Positions 11,251-23,666 of a stretch of DNA of 64,000 bases are shown piece by piece. The notes under the pieces are model-generated. The model did no database searches. It was not told the DNA's origin and worked only from the letters and a program-made list of their open reading frames with translations. Both the position numbers and the translations under genes were made by a program. Every line of letters starts with the position of its first letter. Positions within the stretch are counted from its first letter, which is position 1. Origin of the DNA: Polytrichum commune (lineage: Eukaryota; Streptophyta; Polytrichopsida; Polytrichales; Polytrichaceae). The stretch covers positions 43,663,554 through 43,727,553 of the forward strand of contig OX485803.1 of NCBI GenBank assembly GCA_950295325.1, given 5' to 3'.

Positions 11251-14149
11251 ATACCATCTACATAGGAATGGTGCATCAAAGTTCAATCATGAGGTTTGAT
11301 GAGCTTAGCAATGCAAAAAATCAAAGAGCCCTAGAGGTTGAAATTATTAGCATTTAGTGAATTGGTGAGGTGCTTTGTAAGGGTGACTTCTCTCACCTTC
11401 AACAGAAGTCCCCCCCCCCCCAACACACACACTCAAAAAACAGAACAAGGACAACTACGCCAACATCACTAGACCTAAAACAACACCTAGTAATCTTCTA
11501 TAGTAGGTACATATTGATTGTGAAGATGTATTTCATTTGAACGTGTTATAAGCTGTTGGTTTTTGGCTGCTTACAATTGAAATTTATAATCCTTATAACT
11601 TTTGCATATCGTATTCAAACAATATGTTCTCTTTGATGTGTTGGAATCCTCTTGATCCTGCAAAACTAAAAATATATACTTGATAATAATAATATTTTTT
11701 TTCTCAACACTTATTATGTTGGTTTTAGATTATTGTTGATGGGTGAGGGCTAGGTTTGTCTTTCTCTTTGAGCTAGTCCCCCACCAATCTTATTGATTAT
11801 GGAGTCAGGGGTTCATTTTCATGAGCACCTTGACATGAGCATGAGCATGTCAGAGAGCGTGGACATAGGTTTCATAGGCCTTTGACCACATGGATATAGG
11901 TGATAACATGGTTTTAGGTAGGCTTGCATGTAAGAACAATTATGATATGTGAATTCTAAAGTACCCTCAACTACACCTTGTTTCATAATTCACACTGGGG
12001 TGACTGGAGGTCCAATTTCTTATGTGTAGTTGATTGGCAAAGTAGTAGTCACCTTTGCGATGACACAATAAAAATAAAATCATGTCGTAAATACAATTGT
12101 TACTACAATAACATCCATTGGGTGTCACGCTTAGACGTGATGCAACGTGATGTGACGGCCAAAGGCCGTGTCACATCCATCCTTGGGATGATAAGATGAG
12201 CAACTAGAGAAGGGGGAGAAACATAAAATTGTTTCCATGAAACATGTGGAGGAGGAACCCGAAAAACCTAAGGTTGTTAGATCTTTAAGAAGTCAATCAT
12301 GATCCAAAGTCTTTTGTAATCTTCATAGATTTGGGATCTCAAGAATATTTTTTGCATTCATGGAGCAATTGCAATGGCTTTCCTCTTGGATTCCTATTTC
12401 AAAAATGGTGCAATACCAAGTTATGAAGCTGGAAAATTAAAGACTCTCAATACTATCTTTGATCTTGAATCTCCAATAACCAATGGGCTAATTTGACCTT
12501 ACATGGACCATTTGCATGTGATGTCTCGTAAAAGCCAAGTCAAAGCAACTCCCCAAGGTTTCATCACACAAAAGGTCTAGGATCATGATCCAAAATTTAT
12601 ACCACTTCCCTGCATAAATAATTGAGTCATGACCTTGGTTGCAAAGTTGCCGTGCAAGTTTGCCGACCGCATGCTAACCTTAAAACTCAACCTCCTTGGT
12701 ATAGTATTTAAGCGGATCTTGATGTCTCCTACTCTAAACCTTAAACAACTTGAGTGCCACCCACCACTTCACATTTTTCAAATTATAATTGGCCTATTCG
12801 GTTTCCGCATGCCACAATGATTCAACATTCTCACCCATGTATGACACACACCCCCGATCGCAATATACATTTCTCGTACAGTTCCCCCGTTCCATCATAA
12901 TGTGTAGCATGCATTGGTTTCACTGCTAATCAACGAAACGTTGATGAAGCTAGGATGCAAGTTACTTAAAATGAATGCCTTGGCATTGGCTTGAATCTGA
13001 GTTGCCCGTGGATTGGTGGTCTTTGAAGTTTTTTGGGCCCACGTAATATCTGAAGATAGACATTCGTTACTTTCAATCTTTACTTTGATAATCTCCTTGT
13101 ACCCCCAACTTGTTTTTATGATCCAAGATGACCACCTTTACCATATCAAGAATCCATAGTCATTGGCATGGGTAAGATGCCCTTAGCCATTTTTCCAACT
13201 TATGTTCCTTTCAAGAAATTCTTTTGTTGACCATTTTGGGAAACCCTTTGGCATACAGTTTCCACCACGTAAGCAACACCCGCATTTTTCCCTTCAAGGG
13301 GTCACCACCTCACACCCTTCAAGGGGTGGACAAACATTATCAACCAATTACTTGACATTGAAAACTCCATTTCAGGCCTTATTCTTCACCCAAAAAATTA
13401 GTTATGCGAGATTTCAGTCCTTAGTGAATTTGGCTCCATCCACTGCATATCGAATGGCTTCTCCAATTGACTTCATCATTCCATTAACCATTTGATCTTT
13501 TGATCTTGATATCGTCCTCATCATTGTGCATATGCCAGTTTATGATGGCATTGTGGATTTTTTTGGTTATAGCTTCCGAAAATTTCACCTTTGGCTTTTC
13601 ACTCTTCGTGGATTATAATGAGGCCTAAAAATTCCTCATTGCCTGTATGAATGGGCATGGATAATTGGACCTTCTAAATGAGGAGTCATGTCTATTTTTG
13701 ACCCCATATAAGTAATTGATTCCACATTTGAATGCCATTGCCTTTTATTAAGCAATTTAAATGCCATCACCTAACATCCTGGCTTGTCATCACCTAACAT
13801 CCAATTTTTTTTTCTATCATTATGTTTAATAACACGGTGTACTTATATTTATAAACACAATCTAAACACATTCACAGACACGACAATATTCACACCTCGA
13901 TGCCGCAAAATCTAGTCCAAAATTGGCAAGGCTTTGGCCCCATCACCAATCTTTCAACTCCCCTTGACCTAATTTGGACATTGGGCAAAGTATGCAAGGC
14001 TTGCTAGATCCCAATGTCCCACTTGAGGTAGGGTAGTTGAAAGTGAGGTCAATGAGGCCTCACACCTTATACATGTAGGTTGGGAGGGTCTCACACCCCC
14101 AAGGCCGATCCCCTCTATCCTAACCGTTGGATGCGGTTGCATCCAACGA
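11251..14149. other. Non-coding stretch
   Basis: A C12 run at 11410-11421 and an imperfect palindrome at about 12150-12177 (GATGTGACGGCC / GGCCGTGTCACATC) that could be the edge of an old element. Some translations at 12.6-13.5 kb faintly recall retrotransposon motifs but are broken on both strands. No gene called. Confidence 0.4.
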
Positions 14150-14810
14150 TCAACTTGGAAGAGACATTTGGTCGATTGCAAGGTGGCAATCGACCAAAGC
14201 AAACAACTGCTACTTAACAGTTGACTAAGGGCAATGGATTGTTACTTAGCAATTGACATACGCAGTCAACTTCTGGGTTGCAATCGGCCCATGTCAATTA
14301 TCTTGACAACTATTATTTAGCAATCAACACAAGGCAATCAATTGCTAATTAATAATCAAATTAGTAACCAACAATCGTCTTAGTGTATTTGACTATTGCT
14401 TAGCAGTCGACTGATGATTAGCAGTTGACCTAGGTAGTCAAGTGTTGATTTGCAATCGACATGGTAGTCAATCTAGATTTGACAATTGTTTGGTGCAGTC
14501 AATAGGATAGTCAACACCTATGTGATTTTCATATTAGTGGATATAAAAACCGCCTATCATGTCAACTTTTAGGTGAAGTCGATTTGTTTAGGTTGACCAA
14601 CATGTCGACTTCATCAAACAATCAATATGAATGTCGATTGCCATGTTGCCTTCTAGGGAAAATCGAGTTGTCTAGGTCAATTGCCATGTCAATTGTTAGT
14701 TGTAGTCGATATGGTAGTTGTCTACAAGGGGCAATCGAATCTTTTAGGTTGACTGACATGTTGATTGCTAGTTGTTGCCGATATGGGTAGCCAACTACAT
14801 AGGGAGAGTC
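14150..14810. repeat. Degenerate cluster of GTCGAC/GTCAAC-type motifs
   Basis: Dozens of short words of the form AGTCGACT, CAGTTGAC, CAATCGAC, TAGTCAA in both orientations at 10-30-bp spacing. The same words occur at 29424-29600 and about 30660-30740. Such clusters are typical of subterminal repeats of hAT and CACTA transposons, and this one lies 5' of the hAT fossil at 15589-17639, so it may be that element's left end. Confidence 0.55.
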
Positions 14811-15588
14811 GACAACCTTCAAATTATTTTTGCAATTGTGTGTCATTATATTAAGCTTGGCATGGGGTTGGATATGGCTATTAATACACAATGATCTTTA
14901 TTATTTAGTGTGAGTGAATGCACAAAGATTATAAACCCCCATTTTATTGACATTCGGCATTCTTGCCAACTTTATTTGACCTTGATGGTTTTTACACATT
15001 CGTTGCATGTGGAGAGAGGTAGTGTGCTATATTGATATGGGTACGTGAGACGAATGAAGGCCTTGGTACGTGCCCAAGGAGTGGACTCCAGTGTCCAAAA
15101 AGGCGGAGTACAAATTTACAAGTTGGAATTAGTGTATAGGAAGGACCGTATGGTTGCCAATTTAAGATATAAAAAGAATGACGACAAGATGCGGGTGGTG
15201 GCATTGTGTTGATGTCAAGGGCTGGTTGTCATAGCTTTATTTGTGAGGTGTGGTAGTGTGTGTCTAGCAATTCTGGAGAAAGTTTGGAGGATTATGTTAA
15301 GGAAGTGAGGGATGATGTCAATGGCTTCTAATAACGAGCTTTATGAAGAGCACAGTCCAATGCAAATGGAAGTCAAATTGATCCATCATCCCCCCGCATC
15401 ATCAATGGCAAGGGAGGTTGTATTTGAGTGGACTCCCAGACCCCACATACGTATTCAAAGTCAAATGGGCCTAAAGGAAGGCATGCAAAATTCCAAGAAA
15501 ACGTAAGTTGAATACGAAATAATTACATGCCTTCTACGAGGTTTATATCCCCATTAGCATTGTCCTCCATCTCACATTCATCGAGGTT
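14811..15588. other. Non-coding stretch upstream of hAT fossil
   Basis: Probably the decayed 5' part of the hAT element; no BED zinc finger could be recognised in any frame. A 64-codon frame at 15312-15506 has no recognisable domain. Confidence 0.35.
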
Positions 15589-17639
15589 GTGAAGGCAACC
15601 AAGAAGGCAAGACCTTTATACAAACTCCTAGCCTATCATGTAATACGCAAGATTTTCCTTGTCAATGCATTGTCCAATACCTTAAAATTAGTGGAGTTGA
15701 AGACAAAATCATTCATCTACAAATATGGTTGCATTATTTGTTCAGATGGATGGAAGAATTTTGCCCAACGGCCTTTGATGTACATCATACAAATTTGTTT
15801 GGCAAGTGACGTGTCTTTTTGTTCCATCAGCACAACTGGTAACACAAGGATGCCAACTATGTTGCCTCCAAGGTTAAATGATATATTGCCGGAGTGGATG
15901 CAAGCACTGTAAGGGGACCGCTCTTGATCCTTCCACATGGTTATATGAATATGATTCAGAACAATATACTAACTTTGAATTTTGTGAAAAAAATCCTAAA
16001 CATGTAAAAAATATATTGATCTTCAAAGTCAAGCGATTTATGTTGACGAAAACAATCTTAAAAAGTCTACATACTTTAGAAGACGGTGCAAGTGGTTGTG
16101 CAAGTGGTGATATTATATACGTAATTGTCAAAACTTTGTTGTAAATAAAATAAAATTACATTGAATTAATGATTTTCTAGAAACATATTTGATGACAACC
16201 TCAAATATATATTAAATTCAAGGAACATGAAAAAAAATCAAGTTCTAAATATTTAAGGTCGTGAAATTTACATCCAAAACTAGATCTAGCCATTTTCTTC
16301 GAGGAATAATTTTAATTAAAAGTTTTATAGATCTCATCTTGGTATGCTACATATGAGTATGTAGCACAACAACAAAGGTCATCATGGAAAAACTTTAAAC
16401 AACATTATGCTACTATTTTAAGGCATTGACCCCAAAATTTTATAGTTTTAAGATATTAAAGCATTTTTTTGGTCCACTTTACCATCCTTGCACCCAAGTG
16501 GACCCAAAAAATGTAGTCCAAGTGAACTTCAACAATGCGGTGGCCATGAAAAAATTGGCTAGCAATATTAGCTATGAGTGGCCATACATACATTGGTAAG
16601 GATGTGTAGTGTATTACTTGAACTTGTTGTTGAAGGATTGGGGAAAACAACGATGGGCAAAGGATGTTATGGACAAGGCAAAGTCCGTCGTCAAATACAT
16701 CGAGGCCCACCAATGTCCTACGGCGGTCTTCCTTATTTGCTCGTCCAATTTGAAATTGAAGATGCCTGGGTCCATAAGATTTGCCACCAACTTCATAATG
16801 ATGAATCGATTTGTTAAGATCAAACATCCATTGGAACAAATGGTTGTACATCCTGATTAGCCCACCTACCCAACAAGTTAAGTTTGGGGAGCGATCATCA
16901 GAGGAGAAGTCCTATCAAGTTGTGTCAAATCGAGGCAAATGTGATTGATGACAATTTTTGGGCTAGTTGTGATAATTACCACCACATGTCGGAGGAGGTA
17001 TTGAAAGCTCTGAGAGTGTTTGATGGTGTGGAGCTAGCAATGGGCAAGGCTTGGTTGATGATGATTATTGTTTTTTAATTTTAATTTTAAAAATAAAATA
17101 AGAATGCTTAGCCTTAGAAATCATCCTTTCAATTTAGCCCACAACCTCGGCACATTGGCTAAAGAGGATCTTTATAGCTGGTGGCATATGATGACCACAG
17201 TCCTCCACCATGCAAGAGCAATGTTGAATCCGTATTTATTGGATGACCTTAGCATCCATGAAGATGTCGCCATTAAATCAAGATTCTTGGACACCATAAG
17301 GAGGTTGACCACATGCATTGACAGTCAATAAGGTCGGGTAGTAACCAAATTTCAAGCATTTAAAGAGCATAGAGGTGCATTGCCAATATGCCTTTAGCCA
17401 TGGAAGCCAACATTCCATCCCACGAGTGGTGGGACCTTGTGAGCAATGGTGGCACACAATTGACCCCTTTAACCAAGCATACAATGGCCCAAGTGTGTTC
17501 CTCTTCGTCATGTCATAGGAATTGGAGCGGTTATTCATTTGTGAACAAAAAAGCTAGGAACTGGTTGAATTCAACTAGGGCTAAAATTTGGTTTACATTA
17601 CACCAATGCATAGTTGGTATGGGAGAGGGTGGACTGTGA
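15589..17639 (+). pseudogene. hAT transposase fossil (DUF659 plus hAT catalytic and dimerization regions)
   Basis: Consecutive pieces, in different frames but in the right order, match a plant hAT transposase. At 15589-15912: GCIICSDGWKNFAQRPLMY, the DUF659 SDGW...RPL block. At about 16490-16860: VQVNFNNA, then YYLNLLLKDWGK and a ...GSIRFATNF stretch, equivalent to the DN and C-xx-H-x-LNLxL-EDIGK and TRFATNF motifs. At 16884-17078: IDDNFW and LKALRVFDG, the DDFW...LRxVDG block. At 17068-17331: MLNPYLLDD. At 17388-17639: WWDLVSNGG and RNWSGY...KKARNWL, the C-terminal dimerization region. About 580 bp between the first two pieces (15913-16480) has no match and is probably an insertion. Several frameshifts and stops show it is dead. 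Key residues such as the D of the TDN motif are lost. Confidence 0.75.
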
Positions 17640-20034
17640 CTTAACAATATGATATCTAAGGAGCATGATGTCCGAAGATTATGACTACTTGGCTGACGAG
17701 GACATAAACGATGTTTCATTGGCAAGACTCGGCTGAGATTCTTTGGGGCCTTTGGACAACGGCAACTGTAAGAATGGTTGAGGGAACTTGGGCCTTGACA
17801 TGGGGGATGCACTCAATGTGGCCAATAAAAAGCCAGATGAGTATAAAAAAAGGGTATTTATTGTGCCTAGGGGTTACAAAATATAAATAAGGTACAAGTA
17901 TTATTTATTCTAGCTTTGTAAATGTACTAGGCATATTATTCACAAACTTCTAGTTGTATTTCTACCTTTAGGTCCATAGTCAATTATTTTGAAGTAGGTT
18001 CTCTACAAGAGGTTCAATATATTTCATCCAATATGTGAGTTGAATAATAATCTTGAATTGTCTAAGAATAGGCTCATCAAAGTCAAGTATGATATGTTGT
18101 ATGTAAAACCTAAAGTTCGACTATCTAGAGCCATGAATAATGATTACTCATTGAAATTGAGATGTGATTATGCAATTTTATTTGTTTCTCTAGTAGTAGC
18201 TGAAAGAGTAAAGAAAATAGGGATACCACCAAGACATGGTTTATTTGGCAAGGATCTATAATATGTGCCATAAATTTGGCAATAGGTGGATGGAGTATCA
18301 ACAACCAATTGACCTCTTGGATTGGCCTTCCAATATTGCAATAAGGCTATGTTGGTATCAAAATAAGAATGGGTCAATGTGGACCTACAATTTGATAGAT
18401 CATTTATGGTAGAATTAGAATCCATCTTTGCATGGGCTACAATGATTTATATTGTAAAAAAACATTTGTATGAGTTACATCCAATGGATGAACAAGTGTT
18501 TAATGATTTTGTTAATGATAAATAAATATGGCTTGCTAAGAGTATTTTAGCCATATTTTCCACATGATCTTTTTGGCATATACATATGATTGGGGTCTAT
18601 ATGATTTATTTATTTCTCAATTGGATGTATTCAAAGGTATTTCTTAGCTGCATACTTGTACGTATATCATTTTTAAGAGGAGGAAAATCTTGTATATTAG
18701 GGGTAATAATTTCAAGGTAATGCATGCAAGTGGTTTCTAGCCTTGACAACCCCAAAGATCTATTTGCATTTGATAGTGATGATGTTGCATATGACGTGGT
18801 CCAACATCACCTATCGGGAATTTCTCTAAAGTGTGAATGTGTGTTCCACTACGCCAACAATGGCCATACCCAATGTGACCACAACAACCATATCCAATGT
18901 GTTGATTGAATTTGAACCCAACGTACATGAAGATGTTGTAGCAAAACAAACATGGATGAGGTTGTTAAAAATGATGGCAATCAAATGGATATGGATGAAG
19001 TCCAACCACCCGCTTCTCATATTCATCCATTACTCAATGATGTCCCCTCTCCTACGTTGTCAACAACAAGTCAACAACAATAGAGACTACACCACCCATT
19101 CCCATTCCACATGGTGAGGGCATGTCTAGCATTGTGGCATGCCCAAATTCATTACAAGATAGACTGTCACATTTGGTATGAGGTCAAATGATGGCCTCCG
19201 ACTTGGAGGTTACCTTGGCACAACACATTGCACAACATACCCCAACAATATCATGCATTGTCACTTGGTTGGTCGATGCCATCATTAGTATGTGTGCCCC
19301 TTGAGCCACCTTAGCCCGAGCACCCTTTAATATTGCTTTTACAAACTTTGGTAAAAAAAAAAATTCTAAAGGGAGGTGCGAGCATGCAAGACAACCAGGG
19401 TCACCATGGTTGCCCATCCACCAACAGAGAACTAAAGATGCAACATGATCCAAACCAATGGTATCGATTGGGATACCAACTGTTGGTACTCGACCTAGTC
19501 GACTTTGGGGGGGGGGGGGGCAAAGAATGGTTAAGAAACCAACTCCCGAATGACGATAGCATGTTGTGGATGATGCATCGGGTGTAGGTGAAGCTCTCAA
19601 TGATAGTGATTACCATGCACCTCCCCCAAGATTGGCTGTGGAGGGGGGGGGGTCTCGAAGGACTAGAGATTTTGTACCTCGAGATAACGGTGATGAAGTC
19701 CCATGAGTTAATGTTTGAGGGAATGTTAACTATCTCATAATGTGCATTGGGTTGGATTGGATTGGACTTAAGAGTATTTTGGATTGTGTATGGTTTTTAT
19801 GATAAATAAATCATTTCACATGGTTTATTCACATTTTCTCTATGATACTCCTATGTACGAGTAAGTTTGGACCTAGGTGTTAATGTAAATGCATTAACAC
19901 CAGAGATTGCCTAAGGTGTACAAGTATATGATTTGAACCATACCTAGATAATTATTTAAGATCAAACATTAAGCCTATGCATGACTTTAGTGAATCAACA
20001 CTAAGCCCACATACACCCATACATCCGTTCATAC
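17640..20034. other. Non-coding stretch with two G runs
   Basis: Probably the decayed 3' part of the hAT element plus unrelated DNA. G14 at 19507-19520 and a G run near 19643-19651. Reading frames in 18.7-19.6 kb show no known domain. Confidence 0.4.
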
Positions 20035-20985
20035 ATGCATCCATGCATACAATGGGTATTGCTAATACAAACTTGTAGTAAACTCAAAGTTATAATGCAA
20101 ATACCATATATGGTGAATGAAGTTCTTTTCACATGCAAGTGCATATATTGCATATATTGCGATTGTATCCACAAGCTACCTCCACCACCTTAGAATGTTT
20201 GCTTGGATTGAATTAGCAAACGTAAAACAATATTAGACTGCCACATTGCATATATGTTCATAAGAAAAGTCTCTCCGAAGGACAATTCCAATAGTTGATG
20301 CATCATCAGAGTTCGACACAACACCTATCTAACCAGAGCCAATACTCCTTGTTGTGGATGAACTTTTCCTGCAAGTACTCAAGTCTCTGAATCCCTAGAT
20401 TGTTCAATCGAGCATTTTGAATCCACCATTGAATTGGGATGGCTATGGGCTAGGTAGCGCCGAAAAGATATTTGTAGCCACATTACTCGTGAATTGCTTC
20501 ATCAAGCAATAATGTTCCTCTTACTCCATAGAATCTTTGGTCATTATAAATATCCAATTCATAAAGAGCCAATCAAAATGCATTGTGTACTTCTCTTATT
20601 CCAAAATGAAGGCACCAAACCTTGTTAACTCCCACATATTTACATAGGAGAACCATAAAATAAAAAATCATATCATCCTTCTCAATTACGTCGATGGCAC
20701 ATGGCTTGATTGCCAATATGGGCTTTATCAACTTTTGCATGATATGGTCTTGCACTATGTTGTCGGGAAGGCCAACAATAAATGTACACTCCACAATATA
20801 TTTGCCTGATATGCACAAAACTCACCAACATCCTTCTCATTTGTTCTCCATTTGTAAAACTTGCTATAACAAGCTAGGCCAATGGAAGACTTGGGAATGA
20901 GGCCAATGTGAGGTGTGAGGTGGGGCTTGCTAATATAAGCCCCCATTATAATGATTATGAGCAATTAATATGATATGACTAAGCT
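20035..20985. repeat. Dispersed repeat, copy 1, left of the P-like transposon
   Basis: Collinear and in the same orientation with 29720-30640: shared words include CAATAGTTGATGCATC, CCAAAATGAAGGC, CTCCCAC.TATTTA, GGCCAATGGA and ATATGATATGACTAAGCTAA. Divergence is substantial. On the minus strand both copies give related short translations (KYVG.NK.W.LHFG), so they may be remains of an unidentified coding element. Confidence 0.7.
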
Positions 20986-21459
20986 AACCCTCCTCTCTTG
21001 CACCCCTTGAGCTCTTTTGGCAATCATTCAGCTCCCATCAAACCATGACAGACGGCCCTGGAAGCCCGGGGGGAGCACTCCCCCATTTTTGTTAGTTTAC
21101 GTGCGATCAAATGAAGGGGTATTATAATTGCCTTGGTCCTAAAATTTAGAAAGGGTTTCGAAGTAAAATAGCATCACCAAAATGGGTATTCTGAATTTTA
21201 TAAATAATGAAGGGTAGGTGATAATACTAAATTTTAGCTGAATATTTGATCTACAATAGGCTTGCCAAAAAACAAAAGCAGATGTTAAATTTGTTTGGAA
21301 GTAAATTAGGCTGGTCTTAATGGGATCCAATGTCCTCAATGAATAATGGGGGATGAAAAATAGAGGCCAACAGTTCATCCACAGCCAACGTTCAATCTTC
21401 CCTCGCTTTGCTGTGTCTTGCAGTTTTTTTCACCACTGATAGGGTTTGTTGTGTTTCGA

Positions 21460-22180
21460 GAAACAACCTTGCTAACGTTGCAGTTTGTGTGGGAGGTTTC
21501 TTGTGTTTCCTAAATGAACATTTCTAAGGCTTTAGGTTGTGTCAGGGTTCTTGTCGCCGAAGGTGAACATTGCTAAGGGTTTCGGCTGTTCCAAGTTTCT
21601 TGTCGCAGAAGGTGAACATCGCTAAGGGTTTCTGTAGGTTCAGGGTTGAGGTCGCCGAAGTCGAACATTGCTAAGGGTTTCTGTAGGTTCAGTTGTGAGG
21701 TCGCCGAAGTCGAACATTGCTAAGGGTTGAGGTAGGTTCAGGGTTGAGGTCGCCGAAGTCGAACATTGCTAAGGGTTGAGGTAGGTTCAGGGTTTAGGGT
21801 CGCCGAAGTCGAACATTGCTATAGGGGTTTAGGGTTTTTTGTTGCCGAAGGTGAACATTGCTAAGGGTTGCGCTTGTTTCAAGTTTCTTGGGTTTCTTGA
21901 ATGATACTTGCTAAGGTTTAGGTTTAAGGGTTTCTTGTTGCCGAAGGTGAACATTGCGGAGGGTTAAGCTTCTGTCAGATTTTTTGTGTTTCTTGAAGTA
22001 TCATTGCTAAGGGTTTAGGTTCTGTCTGGTTTATTGTCGCCGAAGGTGAACATTGCTAACCTTGTAGTTTGTGTGTGAGGTATCTTGTGTTTGTTGATTT
22101 ATCATTGTTAACATTGCAGTTTGTATTTGAGGTTTCTTTTGTTGCTTGAATGAACATTGCTAAAGTTGCAGTTGGTGTGC
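21460..22180 (+). repeat. 49-bp minisatellite in transposon 5' leader
   Basis: Units beginning GTCGCCGAAG start at 21553, 21602, 21651, 21700, 21749 and 21799, i.e. 49-50 bp apart; more diverged units continue to about 22060 and half-like variants extend to the array edges. Each unit contains AACATTGCTAAGGGTT, followed by telomere-like AGGGTTTAGG words in some. The motif GTCGCCGAAGGTGA also occurs in the following coding region at 22485-22498, and GAAGGTGAACATTGG at 22316-22330, so the array may have been seeded from the gene. Confidence 0.85.
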
Positions 22181-22241
22181 GAGCTTAGACTAAGGTTTGC
22201 TGTAGGGTTTTAGTGGTACCTTCCAGCTTTGGATTTGAGGT

Positions 22242-23666
22242 ATGGCTGTGATTCCGCCCGATAGGATCACGCTGTGGACGTTGGAGGGGGAGGGTGCAGA
22301 TCCGGAGTACTTTGGGAAGGTGAACATTGGAGGCGCGTCGACGCTGCAGGCACTTCGGATTGCACTAGAAACGAACGATGCATTAGAGTGGCCTTTTGAT
22401 TTTTGGGACGCCGAAGATAAGCGGCGCGTGCGCAAGAAGTTGGAGCGCCTGAACGGGTTTGAGAAAGAAGTGCATGTTATCAAGGTCGCCGAAGGTGATC
22501 TTCCTGGAAACAAGCGTCGTCAACTTGAAGAGGGGTTGTTCACTTCCACCACTGTGGACGCCGCCCCTGCTTTGGAAAATGAAGGCGGAGCCGGAGGCGT
22601 AGGCGTGGATCCACCTCTCCTGCCCGTGGGTTCATCGAGGGTTACTGGAAGCGCAGACTCCGCCGAGGTATATCATAACCCTCTGAAGTCCAAACTCTTG
22701 CCGTTTGAGGTTATGGATCGATATTTGGAGAGGGCAAAGAAGTTGAGGGCGGAGTTGAAGAAGGTCGCCATGTCTGACCACGACTGGTGGTTGAAGACAT
22801 TCGACTTGAATGGCAATGGAGTGGTGAAATTGTGGTGCGGGGAATGCAAAAAGGATTGCGGGGGTGGCAGCAAGGATCACACCAAAGCACATATCGACAA
22901 CTTGTTCAACAATTTTAGGAGATCGCACATTGTCAGCACAGCCCACGTTCGGAATTTTTGTGCTGCCAAGAATGTCAATTTCGATGACCACCCCCAGTCT
23001 GAGGCCAAGAATGGAAGGCCTCTTACCCTAACTCCAGAGGATCATAAACGGTTGATTTCAGAGGGGGTTGAGATATTGGAAGGGGTGAACTCTTCTCTAC
23101 CAGATGGGCATAAAAAATTCACAGTTTTGGGGAATTTAGGGGCAGAGGATACCAGGTGTTATTGGTTCAAAGTGAAGTGCCCATACTGTAGGGACATGAT
23201 GGTCCTCTGCCCACCACGGAAGACACTCGAAGTGAATCTTAGAAATCACCTCAGTGGTCCAAAACACATGAAGGCTGTCGAGGTAGCAGAGCAACTCCTG
23301 AAGGAACCAGCGAGGACGGGTCGAGCTGGGCGCCCAAGTAGGTCCAGCACAACAAGTTCTCACTCCAATCAAAGTGACCTACACACATGGTTTAGGACGG
23401 CTTCATCAAACAGTGTTGAAGGTACACCTGAAGTAGTCAATAGGGTCATTCTTGTTGGTTTGATGTGCTATGGATATCGTGGTCCAACAGTTGAATATGG
23501 GGGTAATTTTTATGTTGTGAATGCTTTACTGAACGACCCCCATTCTGGTGTTGAATGGTATCCGGAACCACATCTTCGTGTCGATGTAGAAGTTCGTGGT
23601 TTAGTTGTGTGCATGTCAATGGTACATTTCGGCATAGAAAGTGTGTTCGCATGGCTATGGGACTAG
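22242..23666 (+). CDS. Transposase N-terminal part with two BED-like zinc fingers
   Basis: A 474-codon frame starting at an ATG just after the minisatellite leader. The first 100 residues are charged and unrecognised. Two zinc fingers of C-x2-C ... H-x5-H type follow: C199/C202 with H229/H235, and C313/C316 with H336/H342; this spacing is that of BED-type DNA-binding fingers of transposases. Between them and at 359-375 are basic, Ser-rich stretches (TGRAGRPSRSS) that could be a nuclear signal or AT-hook-like patch. The last 20 or so residues look like read-out after a frameshift: the next frame (from 23555) overlaps by 112 bp and carries on with a CPMC motif. The two frames were most likely one protein, so this copy is broken, unless an unseen splice joins them. 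GC content is higher than in the flanks. Confidence 0.65.
   Translation: MAVIPPDRITLWTLEGEGADPEYFGKVNIGGASTLQALRIALETNDALEWPFDFWDAEDKRRVRKKLERLNGFEKEVHVIKVAEGDLPGNKRRQLEEGLFTSTTVDAAPALENEGGAGGVGVDPPLLPVGSSRVTGSADSAEVYHNPLKSKLLPFEVMDRYLERAKKLRAELKKVAMSDHDWWLKTFDLNGNGVVKLWCGECKKDCGGGSKDHTKAHIDNLFNNFRRSHIVSTAHVRNFCAAKNVNFDDHPQSEAKNGRPLTLTPEDHKRLISEGVEILEGVNSSLPDGHKKFTVLGNLGAEDTRCYWFKVKCPYCRDMMVLCPPRKTLEVNLRNHLSGPKHMKAVEVAEQLLKEPARTGRAGRPSRSSTTSSHSNQSDLHTWFRTASSNSVEGTPEVVNRVILVGLMCYGYRGPTVEYGGNFYVVNALLNDPHSGVEWYPEPHLRVDVEVRGLVVCMSMVHFGIESVFAWLWD

Noticed and set aside
12120..12180. Palindromic GTGTCAC-type sequence as a solo LTR
   Set aside because: No partner end and no target duplication seen.
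12620..13500. Faint resemblance to retrotransposon motifs (AYRMASPIDF on plus, a VGD-like word on minus)
   Set aside because: The supposed motifs are on opposite strands, interrupted by stops and not supported by other domains.
21553..22060. CRISPR-like array
   Set aside because: The 49-bp periodicity comes from tandem minisatellite units without unique spacers, in a plant-type nuclear sequence.
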